From NCBI GenBank assembly GCA_023333565.1, contig JAJKFH010003493.1, positions 2,914,001 through 2,978,000 on the forward strand: a stretch of DNA of 64,000 nucleotides, in the 5' to 3' direction. Below the pieces are notes generated by a model that had not been told where the DNA came from, did no database searches, and saw only the letters and a program-made list of their open reading frames with translations. The position numbers and the translations under genes were made by a program. This stretch comes from Puffinus mauretanicus. Lineage: Eukaryota; Chordata; Aves; Procellariiformes; Procellariidae. This document shows positions 60,704-64,000 of the stretch, in pieces (position 1 is the first letter of the stretch; each line of letters opens with the position of its first letter).

Positions 60704-63700
60704 AATTTCGTTTTAACGGAAACTGTACAGCAGATGCCATAAAAAATTATCTTGTATGATATATGTTGACCTTGCCTCCAAAAAGTATCTTTTGTGTTAA
60801 AATAAGGCTCCTGTCAAATAAAATCATTGAAACCGATAAAATTTGTAAAGGCGAGAAGGTTAACTACAGTTAGTTGATATTTCTCCAGCACACTACTTAG
60901 TTCCTGGACCTTCTGTTTTTTCTTCAGGAAGAACTAAGGAAGAAAGACGCAAAATGAACACCTAGCTGAAGGCTTGCCTATGCATAAACTTGCACTGTTC
61001 AAGAGAAACACATAATTTAAGACTATTTTTAGCTAAATCTGTCAAAAAGCTGCAGGAACATTTAGAAACTAGGTTTACATTGATTCAGTTTTAAAATCAA
61101 TAGACTTAATATAACCCTAAATAAGACAGAAACTGAAGAATTCAAAAATCTATCTGGACACTTTTTAATTAAAATCAGTTTAAAACTAATTCAACCAATT
61201 CATCAGCTTTCGTAGCCTGCATATTTAGATAGCGCTGATGATACAAGTCACTGTATCAAGGGGATGAAAGAACACGTAGCAGAAGCTGGAAGAAAACAGC
61301 ATAAGGCTTGCAAGCCAATTGTTTTGCTAAAGGGTGAGTGAAACGGTGAGCAAAATTAAACTGTAAACTCAATGGAAATTTTAGGACTGAATGGCATTTA
61401 CTCTTGAAAAACAGACACTAATATATTGTCTCTCCACAGATAAGCAGCAAATTTACCTTTTTCTATTCACTATACAAGCATTCTGTATTTGACACTGAAT
61501 TCTCAAGAGCATGACCACTTTCTAGGATCGAGATGAAGCCAGAAAGAATTTACGGTGGAATGCTATCTTCAAACTTGCCGTAGAAGGACTCAGAATGATA
61601 TCTGAAATAGTTAGGCACAATGAAAATTCTGGAAGTGAAATATGAGAAGTTTTATATTTATTCAACTGACCAAGCAACAGCACAGTTTTATGAATCAAAT
61701 ATGTTCGGATTCTTATGTAAACTCAGTAACAATTTTGGGTTTTGTTTTGGTTTTTATTTCCTGGCTGTGTTTTGGGTTTTGTTTTTCCGTTTTAAAGCTT
61801 GATTCCAACACATTCAGAAAAATAGATTGAAAAGCAGCAACAACAACTATTATGCAATTGAGTCTTCTCTCCATTACTTATCACACTGCATTGCTATTTT
61901 CAATTCCATTTCTTTATTTCAATCAATACACAGTCAGAAAGGATGCTCATTTTGCAGCCTTTGTAATTGCTACAATATAAAACCTGAAGTTATTTAACTA
62001 TATCTTTGATAAACATCTGATAAACATTTTATTGTTTAAAAGTAACTGTCTTCCTGACAGATATTTTTCACCTTTTCATATTTGCATAAAGTAAGCTCCA
62101 ATCGGTTTGGTAGTTTGTACAACATGTAGCATTCACTACACTTCTACAACACATCCATTTATCCAAGAAAAAAACCCTTTCATTTATTTCTTCTTAGTAA
62201 CTGAGTGTAAATGGCTACTAAAATTAGACATTATCAGTGCCCCTTATGATAAGAAAAATGAAAGCATATACTGAAGTATTCATATGAATAACCCAGCTAG
62301 ACTGCTTCTGTAGTTGGACAGTCTCACACCACTGTGGTACTTACTAATCATCTCTGCGTGTTTTCTCTTTGAAACATTGTGCTATTGCTGAGCTATAACA
62401 AACAAACCGTGTATGGCTGATTATGCTGCTGCACTAACAATTACACGTTGGCCCTTTTCCATTTTGTTTGTTAAAATCTTCATTAGTCATGTGGAAAGCC
62501 ATACAGAATCTAAAAATGTTACAAAAACGTATGGAAGTGTTTAGAAGTGAAAACAATCCATTTAAGAATTTATGTTTCTTAGCCGCAGGACTATAATGCA
62601 TATTAAATAACAGAATTAAATTAACAAGTAAGTGGTCTCTTACCAGTAAGTAATGAACAGTCCTCCTACAAAAGTAATAATATGCAACACCTTAGCAGGA
62701 ATTTATGGATGGTCATGGCAAAAATCATTCCCTTTACATAAACTACTATGGTAAGTTTATTTTATCTTTACTTCTTGAGGTCTTAAAAGTAACTATTCTA
62801 TCATTTTACTGTGCTTCGTGCAAATTTTAGACATATTTACAATATAGTCTGTCCAGTGGAATTACATCAGTTATTAATTTAGTCCAAAAATTGCATCAAA
62901 TTAACATTCTAAATAATAAAAAAACCCCAAACAAACCCACTTCACTGAAAGATTAGCAACAAACAAATCACTAAACATAAAACTAGAAGTTTTCACATGA
63001 ATAAGGAAAAAGTCAGTTTGGCAGTGCGGAAAAGAACAGCAAGTGCAAGTATCAAGACACAGCTACCACTGCACAAAAATAAATTAAAAATTCTCAAGGC
63101 TAAGAGACCCCTGCAGCTAATAATTTTTAAACAGCACAGGAAAAAAAAGAAATGCTCCAGGGGGGGCAGCAGGTGGAACAAAGTTAAAATATTTCAAAAA
63201 GAGGGAAAGCTACACAGTAAAATCTTAATTTTGAAGACCCTAAGGTGAAAGAGGTTATGTAAATTGAACAAAGCCAGTCCCAGAATTTGGGACAGCCTCG
63301 TGGCTCTCTGGCATATAGGACTACACTGTTGCATACTGTCCCTGTAAAAAGTTGTGCAGCTACCAACAATACAAAAAAACCCAACCTGCTAATTTATAGT
63401 AATATTTACATGTTTCTGCATTATTTCTCTGGCCACTGGGCTGCTTACAATTCCCTAAATCTAGAGGGAAAAAATGAAAGTTATCTTTAGAATCAATGCG
63501 AGCATGGAGTATATGTGGAGCATGGAGTAACCCTAAGAACTTGCAAGGCATAGTACAAATTGTAAACCTCTCAGATGCATCAATAAGGTCAGGTCATAGT
63601 GCATAAGGAGTCATCCATAAGGTAACAGTATAACTGCTAAAAGCAACCACAGACATAAAAGAATTAGGATGTGTTGACAAGAGGAACTCAAGTTTAAAGT

Positions 63701-64000
63701 ATTTCCCCACAGCCCACACTGGGGGAAAGCCACTCCTTGTAAGTTCTGTAAATACTCAGCATGTTTTTACTACAGCGTCCATTAGTGATATTTACACACA
63801 GTGATGACCTCATTCTCTAGCACAGTGAATGAACATGAGACAAAAAAATTAAATATTTTGGTTGTGTATTTATCAGCATTTGGGCTCATTTAAATACTGC
63901 TTGAATAACAATTATCTTTCTCAGCTGAGCAGAGCATCAGGTTGGCAGACTGTGCTTCACTTCTTCTCAAAGTGACAATTAACCTTGATATCAGTCTGCA
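60704..64000. other. AT-rich unique DNA, nothing recognised
   Basis: AT-rich to the window end. Minor features are a G/T-rich run at about 61735-61790, an A/C-rich piece at 62918-62941, and short T and A runs. No gene or repeat family is recognised. Confidence 0.5.

Noticed and set aside
1..64000. CRISPR array, tRNA or rRNA genes, bacterial operons, phage or toxin systems
   Set aside because: No regularly spaced repeats, no tRNA box pairs or cloverleaf-like segments noticed, no rRNA sequence, and no dense same-strand coding. The repeat content is that of a bird genome.

Overview
The window looks like intergenic or intronic DNA from a bird. It is AT-rich and sparsely coding. Its recognisable content is dominated by CR1 LINE copies, 5'-truncated as is typical of birds, several ending in the ATTCTATGAT-type 3' terminal repeat. 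There is also one avian-type solo LTR, and older decayed repeats (two MIR-like SINEs and three deep CR1 relics) of the kind kept in slowly evolving sauropsid genomes. No bacterial-style gene, rRNA, tRNA or CRISPR array is visible.

Layout. 1-17.5 kb: mostly unique AT-rich DNA with a minus-strand MIR relic (2.4-2.6 kb), an ancient minus-strand CR1 relic (3.0-3.45 kb) and weak minus-strand exon-like segments. 17.5-31.4 kb: a plus-strand MIR relic, a CR1 3' end (18.1-18.5 kb), a small GC-rich patch (22.1-22.3 kb), an internally deleted CR1 (25.0-25.9 kb) and a solo LTR with TG...CA ends (30.76-31.36 kb). 31.4-48.1 kb: an ancient minus-strand CR1 relic (32.0-32.5 kb), a perfect 43-bp tandem duplication (34.4 kb), a GC-rich patch (35.3-35.5 kb), a possible LTR fragment (38.1-38.6 kb), a CR1 with an open C-terminal frame (39.4-40.0 kb) and an ancient plus-strand CR1 relic (47.4-48.1 kb). 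48.1-64 kb: the longest CR1 copy, with a reverse-transcriptase fragment broken by a frameshift (51.1-52.3 kb), a CR1 3' end (60.3-60.7 kb) and otherwise unique AT-rich DNA.

Genes. I recognise no host protein. Several minus-strand segments combine open frames, splice-like borders and compatible phases: 9.8 to 3.6 kb (five segments), 23.4 to 22.1 kb (three segments), 37.6-37.5 kb, and a possible terminal segment at 0.63-0.77 kb. They could be exons of one long minus-strand gene, but chance and selection of sites on my part would also explain them, so confidence is low.

I see no convincing evidence of a new biological system. The most informative signals are the layered repeat ages, the near-identical inverted CR1 pair 33 kb apart, and the candidate exon chain, which is testable.
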